Below are positions 26,196-34,491 of a DNA stretch of 52,616 nt, piece after piece; position 1 is the first letter of the stretch, and every line of letters begins with the position of its first letter. The position numbers and the translations under genes were made by a program. The notes beneath the pieces are model-generated. The model made no database searches. It was not told where the DNA came from and was given only the letters and a program-made list of their open reading frames with translations. Source of the stretch: Clostridia bacterium (lineage in GTDB: Bacteria; Bacillota; Clostridia; Oscillospirales; Acutalibacteraceae); NCBI GenBank assembly GCA_017397105.1, contig JAFQKF010000034.1, positions 1-52,616 of the forward strand, in the 5' to 3' direction.

Positions 26196-27899
26196 ATGCT
26201 TAACACCCGCAAAAGAAGAATCCTCGCTGTTATAATGATGATTTCGCTCCTCTTCTCAGCATTTGCATTCACCTGCTTTGCTGACGGCGAAGAAGTAGCT
26301 GAAATCTCCGAAGAAATGGTTCTGCTTTCCGCTGATGCAACCGAGGTTGTTGAAGAAGAAGCTAACCGCTTTGTAAACACAGCGTGGGCATTGCTTCCTC
26401 CCGTGGTAGCAATTATTCTTGCTCTCATTACCAAGGAAGTTTATTCATCGCTCTTCATCGGAATTCTGGTAGGCGGTCTGCTTTATTCCGGTTTCAGCTT
26501 TGAAGGTACCATTGTTCACGTTTTCAGCGACGGTTTCATCGCAAGCGTTGCCGATTCCTACAATATGGGTATCATCATCTTCCTTATTGTTCTCGGCGCA
26601 CTTGTTGCAATGATGAATAAGACCGGCGGCTCCGCTGCTTTCGGCAGATGGGCATCAAAAAGAATCAAGACCAGAGTAGGCGCTCAGCTTGCAACAATTC
26701 TTTTCGGCTGCCTTATTTTCATTGACGACTATTTCAACTGCCTCACCGTAGGCTCGGTTATGCGTCCTGTTACCGACAAACATAAGATTTCCAGAGCAAA
26801 GCTTGCTTATCTCATTGATGCCACGGCAGCTCCCATTTGCATTATTGCTCCCATTTCATCCTGGGCAGCAGCAGTTGCAGGCTTTGTTGCAGAGGAAGAA
26901 GTAAGCGGCTTCCAGCTTTTCCTTAACGCTATTCCCTACAACTTCTATGCACTTCTTACCATTCTTACAATGGTTGCTCTTGCAGTTCTTAAGGTTGATT
27001 TCGGTCCTATGAGGGTTCACGAAAGAAACGCAATGGAAAAGGGCGATCTGTTCACCTTTGATGCAGAGAGCTTTGCAAACTCATCAGATGATGAAGCTAA
27101 CCCCAAGGGTAAGGTTATAGACCTTGTTCTCCCCGTTGTAATTCTTATCATTGCCTGCGTTATCGGTATGATTTATTCAGGCGGATTCTTTGATGCAACA
27201 AGTGATGCATATCACGATTTCATCGTTTCCTTCTCATGTTCAGATGCTTCTGTAGGTCTTGTTTACGGTTCCTTCTGCACCCTTATTATTGCTGTTATCT
27301 ACTTTATGATTCGCAGAGTTATCTCCTTCAAGGATTGTATGTCAGCTATACCTGAGGGCTTTAAGGCAATGGTTCCCGCTATTATGATCCTTGCCTGCGC
27401 ATGGACTCTTAAGGCTATGACTGACAGCCTCGGCGCAAAAGAATTTATTGCAGGCGTTGTTGAAAACACAGCAGGCAGCTTTGCAAGCTTCCTTCCTGCA
27501 ATCATTTTCCTTATTGCTGTTGGCCTTTCCTTTGCAACAGGTACTTCATGGGGTACTTTCGGAATTCTTATCCCCCTCGTGCTCAACGTATTCCCCTATG
27601 AGTCAGGCCCCATCTCCATTATCGCAATTTCAGCCTGCATGGCAGGTGCGGTTTGCGGTGACCACTGCTCACCCATTTCCGATACCACTATTATGGCATC
27701 TGCGGGCAGCCAGAGTAACCACATCAACCACGTTTCAACTCAGCTTCCCTATGCTCTTATGGTAGCAGGAGTTTCATTTGTATCTTACATTATCGCAGGC
27801 TTTGTACCCAAGGTTTACATTGCCCTTCCCATCGCAGTTGTTCTTATGCTTGCAACAGTAGCTGTACTTAAGTTCACCGTTGGCAGAAAAGCAAAATAA
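26196..27899 (+). CDS. NhaC-family Na+/H+ antiporter-like transporter with an N-terminal signal sequence
   Basis: A 567-residue membrane protein with about 11-13 hydrophobic segments. The core matches NhaC-type antiporters: G-T-S-W-G-T-F-G-I-L-I-P, and G-D-H-C-S-P-I-S-D-T-T-I near the C-terminus. Unusually, a signal-peptide-like stretch (residues 1-30, ending A-F-T-C-F-A-D) and a 30-residue acidic segment rich in Glu precede the first core helix. TTGGAGGG lies before the ATG at 26196. Upstream are a weak TTGACA/TACTGT promoter (26107-26135) and a bulged hairpin in the leader (CCG-t-GCAC / GTGC-tg-CGG, 26149-26172). It would export Na+, or a carboxylate/amine with cation, and fits the Na+-type ATP synthase. 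Confidence 0.85.
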   Translation: MLNTRKRRILAVIMMISLLFSAFAFTCFADGEEVAEISEEMVLLSADATEVVEEEANRFVNTAWALLPPVVAIILALITKEVYSSLFIGILVGGLLYSGFSFEGTIVHVFSDGFIASVADSYNMGIIIFLIVLGALVAMMNKTGGSAAFGRWASKRIKTRVGAQLATILFGCLIFIDDYFNCLTVGSVMRPVTDKHKISRAKLAYLIDATAAPICIIAPISSWAAAVAGFVAEEEVSGFQLFLNAIPYNFYALLTILTMVALAVLKVDFGPMRVHERNAMEKGDLFTFDAESFANSSDDEANPKGKVIDLVLPVVILIIACVIGMIYSGGFFDATSDAYHDFIVSFSCSDASVGLVYGSFCTLIIAVIYFMIRRVISFKDCMSAIPEGFKAMVPAIMILACAWTLKAMTDSLGAKEFIAGVVENTAGSFASFLPAIIFLIAVGLSFATGTSWGTFGILIPLVLNVFPYESGPISIIAISACMAGAVCGDHCSPISDTTIMASAGSQSNHINHVSTQLPYALMVAGVSFVSYIIAGFVPKVYIALPIAVVLMLATVAVLKFTVGRKAK

Positions 27900-27909
27900 G
27901 TAACGAAAA

Positions 27910-27948
27910 GTGCCGCCTCTGAAAACAGAGGCGGCACTGATACTTTTA
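27910..27948 (+). terminator. Terminator after the NhaC-family gene
   Basis: GTGCCGCCTCTG (27910-27921) pairs perfectly with CAGAGGCGGCAC (27926-27937) around AAAA; TACTTTTAT follows. Confidence 0.88.
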
Positions 27949-27956
27949 TAAAAAAT

Positions 27957-27999
27957 ACGGCACATCACGGGGATAAAACCTTGGTGATGTGCCGTTTTA
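27957..27999 (-). terminator. Terminator for the converging XRE gene
   Basis: ACGGCACATCAC (27957-27968) pairs with GTGATGTGCCGT (27984-27995). On the minus strand the stem is followed by ATTTTTTA, and on the plus strand by TTTTAT, so it may work both ways. Confidence 0.85.
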
Positions 28000-28004
28000 T
28001 TGAT

Positions 28005-28253
28005 TTATTTATCTGTTCCGAGGAGTTCGTTTACGCTTATGCCGAGGATTTCTGAAAGCGCTTTAAGCTCAAAATCAGTTACGTATCTGAGCTGGCCTTC
28101 AAGTTTGGAAAGACCTGAAGCGTTAAGGTCAATGCCCTTTACCTGAAGCTGAGTAAGAAGATCCTTCTGCTTCATGTTGATAGCCTTGCGTCTTGCTTCT
28201 ACCTTGGCGCCGATGATGTTTCTGTCACCGAGAGCCTGTTTTCTGATTCTCAT
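28005..28253 (-). CDS. Small XRE-family helix-turn-helix protein
   Basis: An 82-residue single-domain DNA-binding protein: G-A-K-V-E-A-R-R-K-A-I-N-M-K-Q-K-D-L-L-T begins the first helices, the recognition helix lies in N-A-S-G-L-S-K-L-E-G, and L-S-E-I-L-G-I-S-V-N-E-L-L-G closes the fold. This pattern is common in Clostridia regulators of unknown target. AGGAGG precedes the ATG. A TATACA-gat-TGTATA palindrome upstream (28298-28312) overlaps A/T-rich promoter-like sequence and is a likely self-binding site. Confidence 0.87.
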   Translation of the reverse strand: MRIRKQALGDRNIIGAKVEARRKAINMKQKDLLTQLQVKGIDLNASGLSKLEGQLRYVTDFELKALSEILGISVNELLGTDK

Positions 28254-28297
28254 CTTAAATTACCTCCTGTTATCTTTTCGTCACTCATATATTTTAC

Positions 28298-28312
28298 TAT
28301 ACAGATTGTATA
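28298..28312. promoter_or_regulatory. Palindromic operator candidate upstream of the XRE gene
   Basis: TATACAGATTGTATA, six-base arms around a 3-base centre, 45 bases upstream of the XRE start codon. It includes -10-like hexamers (TATACA, TATAGT on the minus strand). The 288-base interval 28254-28541 otherwise holds only A/T-rich sequence and the pncB promoter. Confidence 0.45.
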
Positions 28313-28472
28313 ATTTATCGGGATAAAAGAACGTAAAATGTAAAAAAACGACCTTTTTTTGTTGCTGAAGCCATTTTAACACATCAATTAGAAAAAAGCA
28401 ATACATATTTATATTATTCATTGATTTTTATTTGATATTTTTTTGATTTTAATACAAATGAAAAATTAGGGA

Positions 28473-28501
28473 TTGAAAAAAGCGCCTGTGTGGTGCATAA
28501 T
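28473..28501 (+). promoter_or_regulatory. Promoter of pncB
   Basis: TTGAAA (28473-28478), 17 bases, CATAAT (28496-28501). The open frame upstream of 28542 begins on this -35 box, which argues against the longer protein. Confidence 0.65.
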
Positions 28502-28541
28502 AATACTGTTAATCTGTTTTTTGTATTTTGGAGGTAATTGT

Positions 28542-29984
28542 ATGAAATCTCTGATTGACCGCAACCTTACAATGCTTACCGATTTTTATGAGATCACAAT
28601 GGCAAACGGATATTTCAGCCACGGTCACAAGGATACAATTGCATATTTTGATATGTTCTTCCGCCAGATTCCCGATTCAGGCGGATTTGCCGTAATGGCA
28701 GGCGTTGAGCAGCTTGTTGATTACCTTGCAAACCTCAAGTTTTCCGAAGAGGATATTGATTATCTGCGCACCAAGGGCTTCGGCGAGGATTTTCTTGATT
28801 ATCTGAGGAATTTCAAATTCTCCTGCGACGTGTGGGCAGTGCCCGAAGGTACTCCCGTTTTTCCCGGTGAACCCATTGTAAAGGTGAGGGGTCCCATTAT
28901 TCAGGCGCAGTTTATTGAAACAATGGTGCTTATCTGCATCAATCATCAGAGCCTTATTGCCACCAAAGCCAACAGAATAGTAAGAGCTGCAGAGGGCAGA
29001 CCCGTTATGGAGTTCGGTTCACGCAGAGCGCAGGGCTTTGACGGTGCAGTTTACGGAGCAAGGTCGGCTTATATCGGCGGTTGTGCAGGTACCGCATGCA
29101 CAATAAGCGATGAGCTTTTCGGCGTTCCCGCTCTCGGCACCATGGCTCACAGCTGGGTGCAGATGTTTGACAGTGAGTATGACGCTTTCTGCGCTTATGC
29201 AAAAAGATATCCTGACAGTTGTACCGTTCTTATTGATACATACAACGTTCTCAAATCCGGCGTACCCAACGCTATCAGAGCGTTCAATGATGTTCTTGTT
29301 CCCATGGGCAAGCGCCCCAAGGGTGTAAGAATTGACAGCGGCGATATCACGTATCTTTCCAAAAAGGTAAGAAAGATGCTTGATGAAGCAGGCTTTGAGG
29401 ATTGCGGAATTGTTGCTTCAAACTCCCTTGACGAATATATTATCCGAGATATGCTGATTCAGGGCGCGAAGGTAAGCTCCTTCGGCGTTGGCGAAAGGCT
29501 TATCACGTCGTCCTCCAGCCCTGTTTTCGGCGGAGTTTACAAGCTGTGCGCAGTTGAGAAGGACGGTCAGATTGTGCCCAAAATCAAGCTCAGCGAGAAC
29601 GTTGCCAAAATCACCACCCCCGGTTCCAAAAAAGTTTACAGACTCTTTGACCGTGAGAGCGGCAAGGCAATGGCAGACTTGATTACTCTTGATACCGAAA
29701 CGGTTGATGACAGCAAGCCCTACGAGCTCTTTGACCCGAACTTCACATGGAAGCGTAAGGTTATAGAGAATTATGAAGCAAAGGAATTGCTTGAGCCTCT
29801 TTTCATTAAAGGCGAGTGCGTATTCAACCGCAAGCCCGTAAAGGAGATTCAGGATTACTGCAAGGCGCAGATTGATACTTTGTGGGATGAGGTGCTGCGT
29901 TTTGAAAATCCGCATACGTATTACGTTGACCTTTCTCAGGAGCTCTGGGATATAAAGGATTCTTTACTGAAGTCCAGAAAATAA
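28542..29984 (+). CDS. pncB: Nicotinate phosphoribosyltransferase
   Basis: PncB joins nicotinic acid and phosphoribosyl pyrophosphate to give nicotinate mononucleotide, salvaging NAD precursors. The 480-residue protein has the family opening L-T-M-L-T-D-F-Y-E-I-T-M-A, the substrate-site stretch E-F-G-S-R-R-A-Q-G, and V-R-I-D-S-G-D in the C-terminal half of the barrel. The ATG at 28542 follows GGAGG; an upstream extension of 23 hydrophobic residues is an artefact overlapping the promoter. It stands alone between an XRE gene and a PHP gene. Confidence 0.95.
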   Translation: MKSLIDRNLTMLTDFYEITMANGYFSHGHKDTIAYFDMFFRQIPDSGGFAVMAGVEQLVDYLANLKFSEEDIDYLRTKGFGEDFLDYLRNFKFSCDVWAVPEGTPVFPGEPIVKVRGPIIQAQFIETMVLICINHQSLIATKANRIVRAAEGRPVMEFGSRRAQGFDGAVYGARSAYIGGCAGTACTISDELFGVPALGTMAHSWVQMFDSEYDAFCAYAKRYPDSCTVLIDTYNVLKSGVPNAIRAFNDVLVPMGKRPKGVRIDSGDITYLSKKVRKMLDEAGFEDCGIVASNSLDEYIIRDMLIQGAKVSSFGVGERLITSSSSPVFGGVYKLCAVEKDGQIVPKIKLSENVAKITTPGSKKVYRLFDRESGKAMADLITLDTETVDDSKPYELFDPNFTWKRKVIENYEAKELLEPLFIKGECVFNRKPVKEIQDYCKAQIDTLWDEVLRFENPHTYYVDLSQELWDIKDSLLKSRK

Positions 29985-30001
29985 AGCACGGAAAATAAAA
30001 T

Positions 30002-30042
30002 CATCGGCTTGCACAAAGAAGTGTAAGCCGATGTTGTTTTTT
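30002..30042. terminator. Terminator between pncB and the converging PHP gene
   Basis: CATCGGCTT (30002-30010) pairs with AAGCCGATG (30025-30033), with an inner CAC/GTG extension, then TTGTTTTTTAATT on the plus strand. Confidence 0.82.
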
Positions 30043-30045
30043 AAT

Positions 30046-30906
30046 TTATTTTGCGGCAGCCGCCATGCGTTTTTTCATTTTTGATTTATAGCTCATAAGA
30101 GCCTTTACGTTTGCATCAGGGGTGCTGATATCACCAACGCTGCGTACACCCTTTGAGTACATTCCTCTGAAATCCGTGCCGCCTATTGAAAGAAGACCGT
30201 TTTTCTTGGCTATTGCCGCAAGCTCTGCAACCTGCTGCTCCGTGTGAGAGGGATGCCATACCTCGATACCGTCAAGTCCGAGGGGGATAAGCTCCTCAAT
30301 AAGCTCTATGTTTGAACGCTTGCCGGGGTGAGCAAGAACAGCGATTCCGCCTGCCTCGTGTATAGCTTCAAGCACCTCTGCAGGCTCCTTATACTTAGCC
30401 TGAACTATTACGTTTTCGGGGCTTTCGGGGTTGAAAAGCTCTTCGTAAAGCTCGCCGTAAATCTCATTGGTAAGACCGCACTCCATAAGAGCGTGCATGA
30501 TATGCTGCTTGAATACCGAGGTGGATCCGGTAGCGCACTGAACAACAAGCTCGGGTGTGATGGGATATTTGCGGGCAATTTTAAGTGTCATGAATTGGCT
30601 CGCTTTTTTTGTTGCAAGAGTATTGTGGCGGCAGAGACCTTCAAGACGGTCAGGGCTGTCGCTAAGATAGCAGAGGATGTGAGCCTGCTCGTTTCTCTTG
30701 GTATCCGTGCACGAAAGCTCAACGCCGGGTATAACGTTAATTCCTCTGCGCTTGCCTATAATTTTACCCCTTACCGCACCTGCCTGACAGTCACGGTCGG
30801 TGATAGCTATAGTATTAATTTCTCTGTTTTTCGCAAGCGCGATGAGGTTATCGATACCCATTGAGCTAAGCGATAATTTTGTATGACAATGTAAATCTGC
30901 GCCCAT
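30046..30906 (-). CDS. PHP-domain protein with altered metal ligands
   Basis: A 286-residue protein of the PHP phosphoesterase superfamily, similar in layout to TrpH-type AMP/RNA phosphatases. It keeps D-L-H6-C-H8 at the N-terminus, E63, H76 and H193 in A-H-P, and D245. Three usual ligands are changed: the Asp of the S-D-G motif is missing (L13), T-D-H-D reads T-D-R38-D, and S-D-F-H reads T-D-F-R247. It may bind fewer metals or be non-catalytic. The start ATG at 30906 lies 11 bases after AGGAG; the GTG at 30918 overlaps that site. The gene converges with pncB and is divergent from mnmA. Confidence 0.85.
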   Translation of the reverse strand: MGADLHCHTKLSLSSMGIDNLIALAKNREINTIAITDRDCQAGAVRGKIIGKRRGINVIPGVELSCTDTKRNEQAHILCYLSDSPDRLEGLCRHNTLATKKASQFMTLKIARKYPITPELVVQCATGSTSVFKQHIMHALMECGLTNEIYGELYEELFNPESPENVIVQAKYKEPAEVLEAIHEAGGIAVLAHPGKRSNIELIEELIPLGLDGIEVWHPSHTEQQVAELAAIAKKNGLLSIGGTDFRGMYSKGVRSVGDISTPDANVKALMSYKSKMKKRMAAAAK

Positions 30907-30952
30907 AATCCAATTCACTCCTAAAACGCCGCATTTGCCTCGATTTAATCAA

Positions 30953-30981
30953 ATTATATACCATCAAGTCAAGATTTTCAA
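30953..30981 (-). promoter_or_regulatory. Promoter of the PHP-domain gene
   Basis: On the minus strand TTGAAA (30976-30981), 17 bases, TATAAT (30953-30958). Confidence 0.75.
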
Positions 30982-30999
30982 TAGATTTAAAGAAAAATA

Positions 31000-31028
31000 T
31001 TGACAAAACTCATACTCTCCACTAAAAT
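31000..31028 (+). promoter_or_regulatory. Promoter of mnmA
   Basis: TTGACA (31000-31005), 17 bases, TAAAAT (31023-31028). Its -35 box is 18 bases from that of the divergent PHP gene. Confidence 0.75.
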
Positions 31029-31071
31029 ATGATGTTATCTTGAACACGGTATTTTTTCAGGAGGTGCAAGA

Positions 31072-32118
31072 ATGAAGAAAGTAATGCTTGGCATGAGCGG
31101 CGGAGTGGATTCCTCTGCGGCGGCGGTGATGCTGCTGGAGCAGGGCTTTGAAGTGAGCGGAGTAACGCTGATTCTCAAGGACGGCGAGCAGACTCTCAGG
31201 GACGTTGAGAGCGCGCACAACGTGGCTGAAGCTCTGGGAATTGAGCATCATACGGTTGACCTTCGTGAAAAATTCAGGGATGAGGTTATTGCAAACTTTG
31301 CCTCGGAGTATAAAAACGGGCGCACTCCCAACCCTTGCTGTGTCTGCAATATGAAAATAAAATTCGGCGCAATGCTTGATTTTGCTCTGGAAAACGGAGC
31401 GGACGGGATTGCTACGGGTCATTACGCAAAGCTTAAAAAGGATGAAGAAAGCGGAAAAACTCTGCTTATGAGAAGCGAAGGACCCAAGGACCAGAGCTAT
31501 TTCCTTTACGGACTCAATGAGTTTCAGCTTTCGCACAGCATCTTTCCGCTTGAGAATGCAGGCGGCAAGGATGAAATAAGAGCAATCTGCGCCGCAAAGG
31601 GGTTAAGTGTTGCAAGCAGGGGCGACAGTCAGGAAATCTGCTTCGTGCCCGATGACGATTATGTTTCTTTCCTTTCTGCAATGGGCGTTGAATCCAAGGC
31701 GGGCAACTTTCTTGATATGCAGGGTAACGTCATTGGCAGGCACGAGGGCATAATCCGTTACACGGTGGGTCAGCGCAAGGGTCTTGGTGCTTTCGGCAAG
31801 CCGATGTTTGTAACCTCAATAAATGCGCAGGAGAATTCCGTTATTCTCGGCGAAAACGGCAGCCAGTACAGTAAAGGACTTGTTGCGGATTCTCTTAATC
31901 TTATCAGTATCGATTCCCTTGATGCACCTCTGAGGGCTCAGGTGAAAATCCGTTTCAGAGCAAAGGAGCAGTGGGCTACCGTTAATCCCGTGGGCGCAGG
32001 CAGAGTTGAAGTGATTTTTGATGAGCCTCAGCGCTCCGTAACTCCCGGTCAGGCGGCTGTTTTTTATGACGGTGATACTGTTATCGGCGGAGCGAGAATT
32101 ATATCGCAGATTAATTAA
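31072..32118 (+). CDS. mnmA: tRNA-specific 2-thiouridylase
   Basis: MnmA puts sulfur on U34 of tRNAs for Lys, Glu and Gln. The 348-residue enzyme has the PP-loop S-G-G-V-D-S-S (residues 9-15), the cysteine motif N-P-C89-C90-V-C92-N, and the second conserved cysteine C190 in Q-E-I-C-F-V. Cysteine at 89 in place of the Asp of E. coli MnmA (N-P-D-x-x-C) puts it among variants for which an iron-sulfur cluster has been proposed; C90 is an extra cysteine. AGGAGG precedes the ATG. Its stop codon overlaps the stop codon of the converging S1 gene. Confidence 0.94.
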   Translation: MKKVMLGMSGGVDSSAAAVMLLEQGFEVSGVTLILKDGEQTLRDVESAHNVAEALGIEHHTVDLREKFRDEVIANFASEYKNGRTPNPCCVCNMKIKFGAMLDFALENGADGIATGHYAKLKKDEESGKTLLMRSEGPKDQSYFLYGLNEFQLSHSIFPLENAGGKDEIRAICAAKGLSVASRGDSQEICFVPDDDYVSFLSAMGVESKAGNFLDMQGNVIGRHEGIIRYTVGQRKGLGAFGKPMFVTSINAQENSVILGENGSQYSKGLVADSLNLISIDSLDAPLRAQVKIRFRAKEQWATVNPVGAGRVEVIFDEPQRSVTPGQAAVFYDGDTVIGGARIISQIN

Positions 32119-33041
32119 AAAACGGTTTCCACCACTCTCTGACAGTCGGAGGGTGAATACTGCCAGCGGTCGATGTGCCCCTCGGTGATGAAGTATTTCA
32201 GCTCGCTTGCAGGGTAATCGGCATCGAATGAATCAACGATTATCAGCTTGATTTTCATTTTCTGAGTAAGGATACTTTTTATATATACCCCGGCATGGCT
32301 TCCCGGAGTGATTCCCTGAGTATACTCGGCAAGCCCCGCAAGGTTGGGCGCAAGCTCAACGAATATTCCGTATTTCTCCACGGAGCGTACGATACCCGGC
32401 ACGGTTTCGCCTATGTTGAGCGAAGCCGTGTTTTCTTCCCACGTGCCGAGCAATTCCTTGTGTGAGAGGGTGAGCCTGCCCATTTCGTCAATGCTTTTTA
32501 CAACCGCTTTGATTCTTTGCCCCGTATAAAAGCGTGCACTCGGGTGGGGGATTCTGGAAACGGAAATGCTGTCTATTGGCATAAGGGCGTTTATTCCTGC
32601 TCCGATATCGCAGAAAACTCCGAAGTTTTCAATGTGGGAAACGGTAGCATCGATTATATCGCCCGGAACAAGGCGGCTGATGTATTTATCGGCACATTCC
32701 GCCTGAACCGCTTTTCTGCTGAGCACGGCGCAGGGCTGAGCGTTGGAATCGGCTGAAAATCCTGTAATTTTAAAAACAACGGGCTTGTTGACCCGTGAGA
32801 TAAGAGCAATGTCACGGGTTGTGCCGTCGTCAATTCCGCACGCACCCTGTGAACGGGGGATTATTCCTTTCATGCAGCCGAGGTCAACGTACAGATTGTG
32901 TTCGCTGTCGCAGCGGATTACACGGGCTTCAAGTGCAATCGAGTTGTAAAAGGCTTCACGCAGGCTTGAGTGGCAGGAGAGATATTTTTTGTTTTCATGG
33001 GTGTGGATAAGTTCGCCTTCGGGTTTATACATATTGTTCAT
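32115..33041 (-). CDS. S1 RNA-binding domain protein (ribosomal protein S1-like)
   Basis: A 308-residue protein with three S1-type beta-barrel repeats: about residues 35-110 (V-D-L-G-C-M-K-G-I-I-P, somewhat degenerate), 125-200 (G-V-F-C-D-I-G-A-G-I-N-A-L-M-P) and 210-285 (G-I-F-V-E-L-A-P-N-L-A-G-L-A-E). It lacks the four to six repeats of true S1, and resembles the short S1-like proteins of Firmicutes that bind RNA or the ribosome. GGTGG lies 7 bases before the ATG. It converges with mnmA with no hairpin between them. The binding target is unknown. Confidence 0.88.
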   Translation of the reverse strand: MNNMYKPEGELIHTHENKKYLSCHSSLREAFYNSIALEARVIRCDSEHNLYVDLGCMKGIIPRSQGACGIDDGTTRDIALISRVNKPVVFKITGFSADSNAQPCAVLSRKAVQAECADKYISRLVPGDIIDATVSHIENFGVFCDIGAGINALMPIDSISVSRIPHPSARFYTGQRIKAVVKSIDEMGRLTLSHKELLGTWEENTASLNIGETVPGIVRSVEKYGIFVELAPNLAGLAEYTQGITPGSHAGVYIKSILTQKMKIKLIIVDSFDADYPASELKYFITEGHIDRWQYSPSDCQRVVETVF

Positions 33042-33146
33042 TCTAAAACCACCATTCTGTTTACGTTGTTACAGTATATGTATGCAAAGTTTTTTTCATT
33101 CAAAAGTAAAAAGTATTAAAAGCGTGTTTTCAAACTCGGAATAATA

Positions 33147-33155
33147 TGCTATAAT
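33147..33155 (+). promoter_or_regulatory. Extended -10 promoter of the DUF951-prfA operon
   Basis: TGCTATAAT, a complete extended -10 element, about 60 bases before the first ATG; the -35 region is weak. Confidence 0.6.
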
Positions 33156-33216
33156 TAATATGTATATATAAACGGTGTTGATTTTTAATAATTATTGGCT
33201 CATTGGAGGAAGTTTA

Positions 33217-33405
33217 ATGGATGTCCGTATAGGCGACAGGCTCATAATGAAAAAAAAGCACCCCTGCGGTGCGGATAGTTTCCTTGTGCTTCGCATAGGA
33301 GCGGATTTCAGAATCCGCTGCGAGGGCTGCGGCAGGGAGATAATGAACGAAAGAGTCAAGGTTGAAAAGAATATCAAGAAAATAATCAGGGAAGAAACTG
33401 ACTGA
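33217..33405 (+). CDS. DUF951 family protein
   Basis: A 62-residue protein of the DUF951 family, widespread in Firmicutes and of unknown role. The family pattern is clear: D-V-R-I-G-D near the start, M-K-K-K-H-P-C-G, then [14 protein letters not shown]. The His and three Cys residues could hold a metal ion, which is inference. GGAGG precedes the ATG at 33217. It leads a tight operon with prfA, the sua5-coaE fusion and an M18 aminopeptidase, which suggests a link to translation. Confidence 0.92.
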   Translation: MDVRIGDRLIMKKKHPCGADSFLVLRIGADFRIRCEGCGREIMNERVKVEKNIKKIIREETD

Positions 33406-33419
33406 TTAACGGAGGATTT

Positions 33420-34490
33420 ATGCTCGATAAGCTTAAAGATATTGAAGAAAAATTTGAAGATATAAATGCGAAGCTCTTTGACCCCGAGATTGTTTCGGAT
33501 ATTGAGCAGTATAAAAAGCTCATGCGTGAGCAGAAAAAGCTTGCGCCCGTGGTTGAAAAATACCGTGAATTCAAGGGCGTGCAGGCGACGTACGAGGAAT
33601 CAAAGCAGCTGCTTGACACAGGCGGAATGGATAAGGATTTCCGTGAAATGGTGGAGGAAGAGTACGTAGAATCCGCAGAGAAGCTTGAAAAAATCAAGGA
33701 TGAGCTCAAGGTGCTGCTCCTTCCCCGTGACCCCAACGACGATAAAAACGTTATTGTTGAAATCAGAGGCGGCGCAGGCGGAGAGGAAAGTGCTCTGTTT
33801 GTAGGCGTGCTTTTCAGAATGTACTCAATGTATGCCGAATCAAGAGGCTGGAAGAGTGAAATCCTCAGCGCAAATGAAACGGGTCTCGGCGGCTACAAGG
33901 AAATCAGCTTTATGATTGAGGGCGACGGCGCATATTCACGCTTCAAGTTTGAGGGCGGAGTGCACAGAGTACAGAGAGTGCCCGAAACCGAAAGCCAGGG
34001 CAGAATTCACACCTCAACCGTAACTGTTGCAGTTTTGCCCGAGGCAGAGGAGGTTGACGTTGAAATCAACCCTGCCGATTTGCAGATTGACACCTTCCGC
34101 TCAAGCGGCGCAGGCGGTCAGCACATCAACAAAACGGAATCAGCTATCCGCATCACCCATATACCCACGGGTACAGTGGTTGAATGTCAGGATGAAAGAA
34201 GCCAGCATAAAAATAAAGACAGAGCCATGAGCATCCTGCGTTCAAGAATCCTTGAGCAGGAGAGGCAGAAGAGCGTTGATGCCATTGCAGGCGAGCGCCG
34301 TCTGCAGGTCGGTACGGGTGACAGAAGCGAAAGAATCCGCACCTATAACTACCCTCAGGGCAGAGTTACGGACCACAGAGTCGGCCTGACTCTTTACAGA
34401 ATAGAAGCCATTCTCAACGGTGACCTTGATGAAATTATTGATACTCTTATAACCGTTGATACGGCAGAAAAGCTTAAAAGTGAGAACTGA
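33420..34490 (+). CDS. prfA: Peptide chain release factor 1
   Basis: RF1 ends translation at UAA and UAG codons. The 356-residue protein has the catalytic G-G-Q at residues 232-234 ([18 protein letters not shown]) and the RF1 codon-recognition tripeptide position P-E-T in the [13 protein letters not shown] segment, which has P-x-T as in RF1 rather than S-P-F of RF2. GGAGG lies before the ATG. It is followed by one base and then the sua5-coaE gene. The usual neighbour prmC is not present. Confidence 0.95.
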   Translation: MLDKLKDIEEKFEDINAKLFDPEIVSDIEQYKKLMREQKKLAPVVEKYREFKGVQATYEESKQLLDTGGMDKDFREMVEEEYVESAEKLEKIKDELKVLLLPRDPNDDKNVIVEIRGGAGGEESALFVGVLFRMYSMYAESRGWKSEILSANETGLGGYKEISFMIEGDGAYSRFKFEGGVHRVQRVPETESQGRIHTSTVTVAVLPEAEEVDVEINPADLQIDTFRSSGAGGQHINKTESAIRITHIPTGTVVECQDERSQHKNKDRAMSILRSRILEQERQKSVDAIAGERRLQVGTGDRSERIRTYNYPQGRVTDHRVGLTLYRIEAILNGDLDEIIDTLITVDTAEKLKSEN

Positions 34491-34491
34491 T

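Noticed and set aside
28254-28541. Possible riboswitch before pncB
   Set aside because: The predicted transcript leader is only about 35 bases and shows no stable hairpins, too short for a known NAD-related riboswitch.
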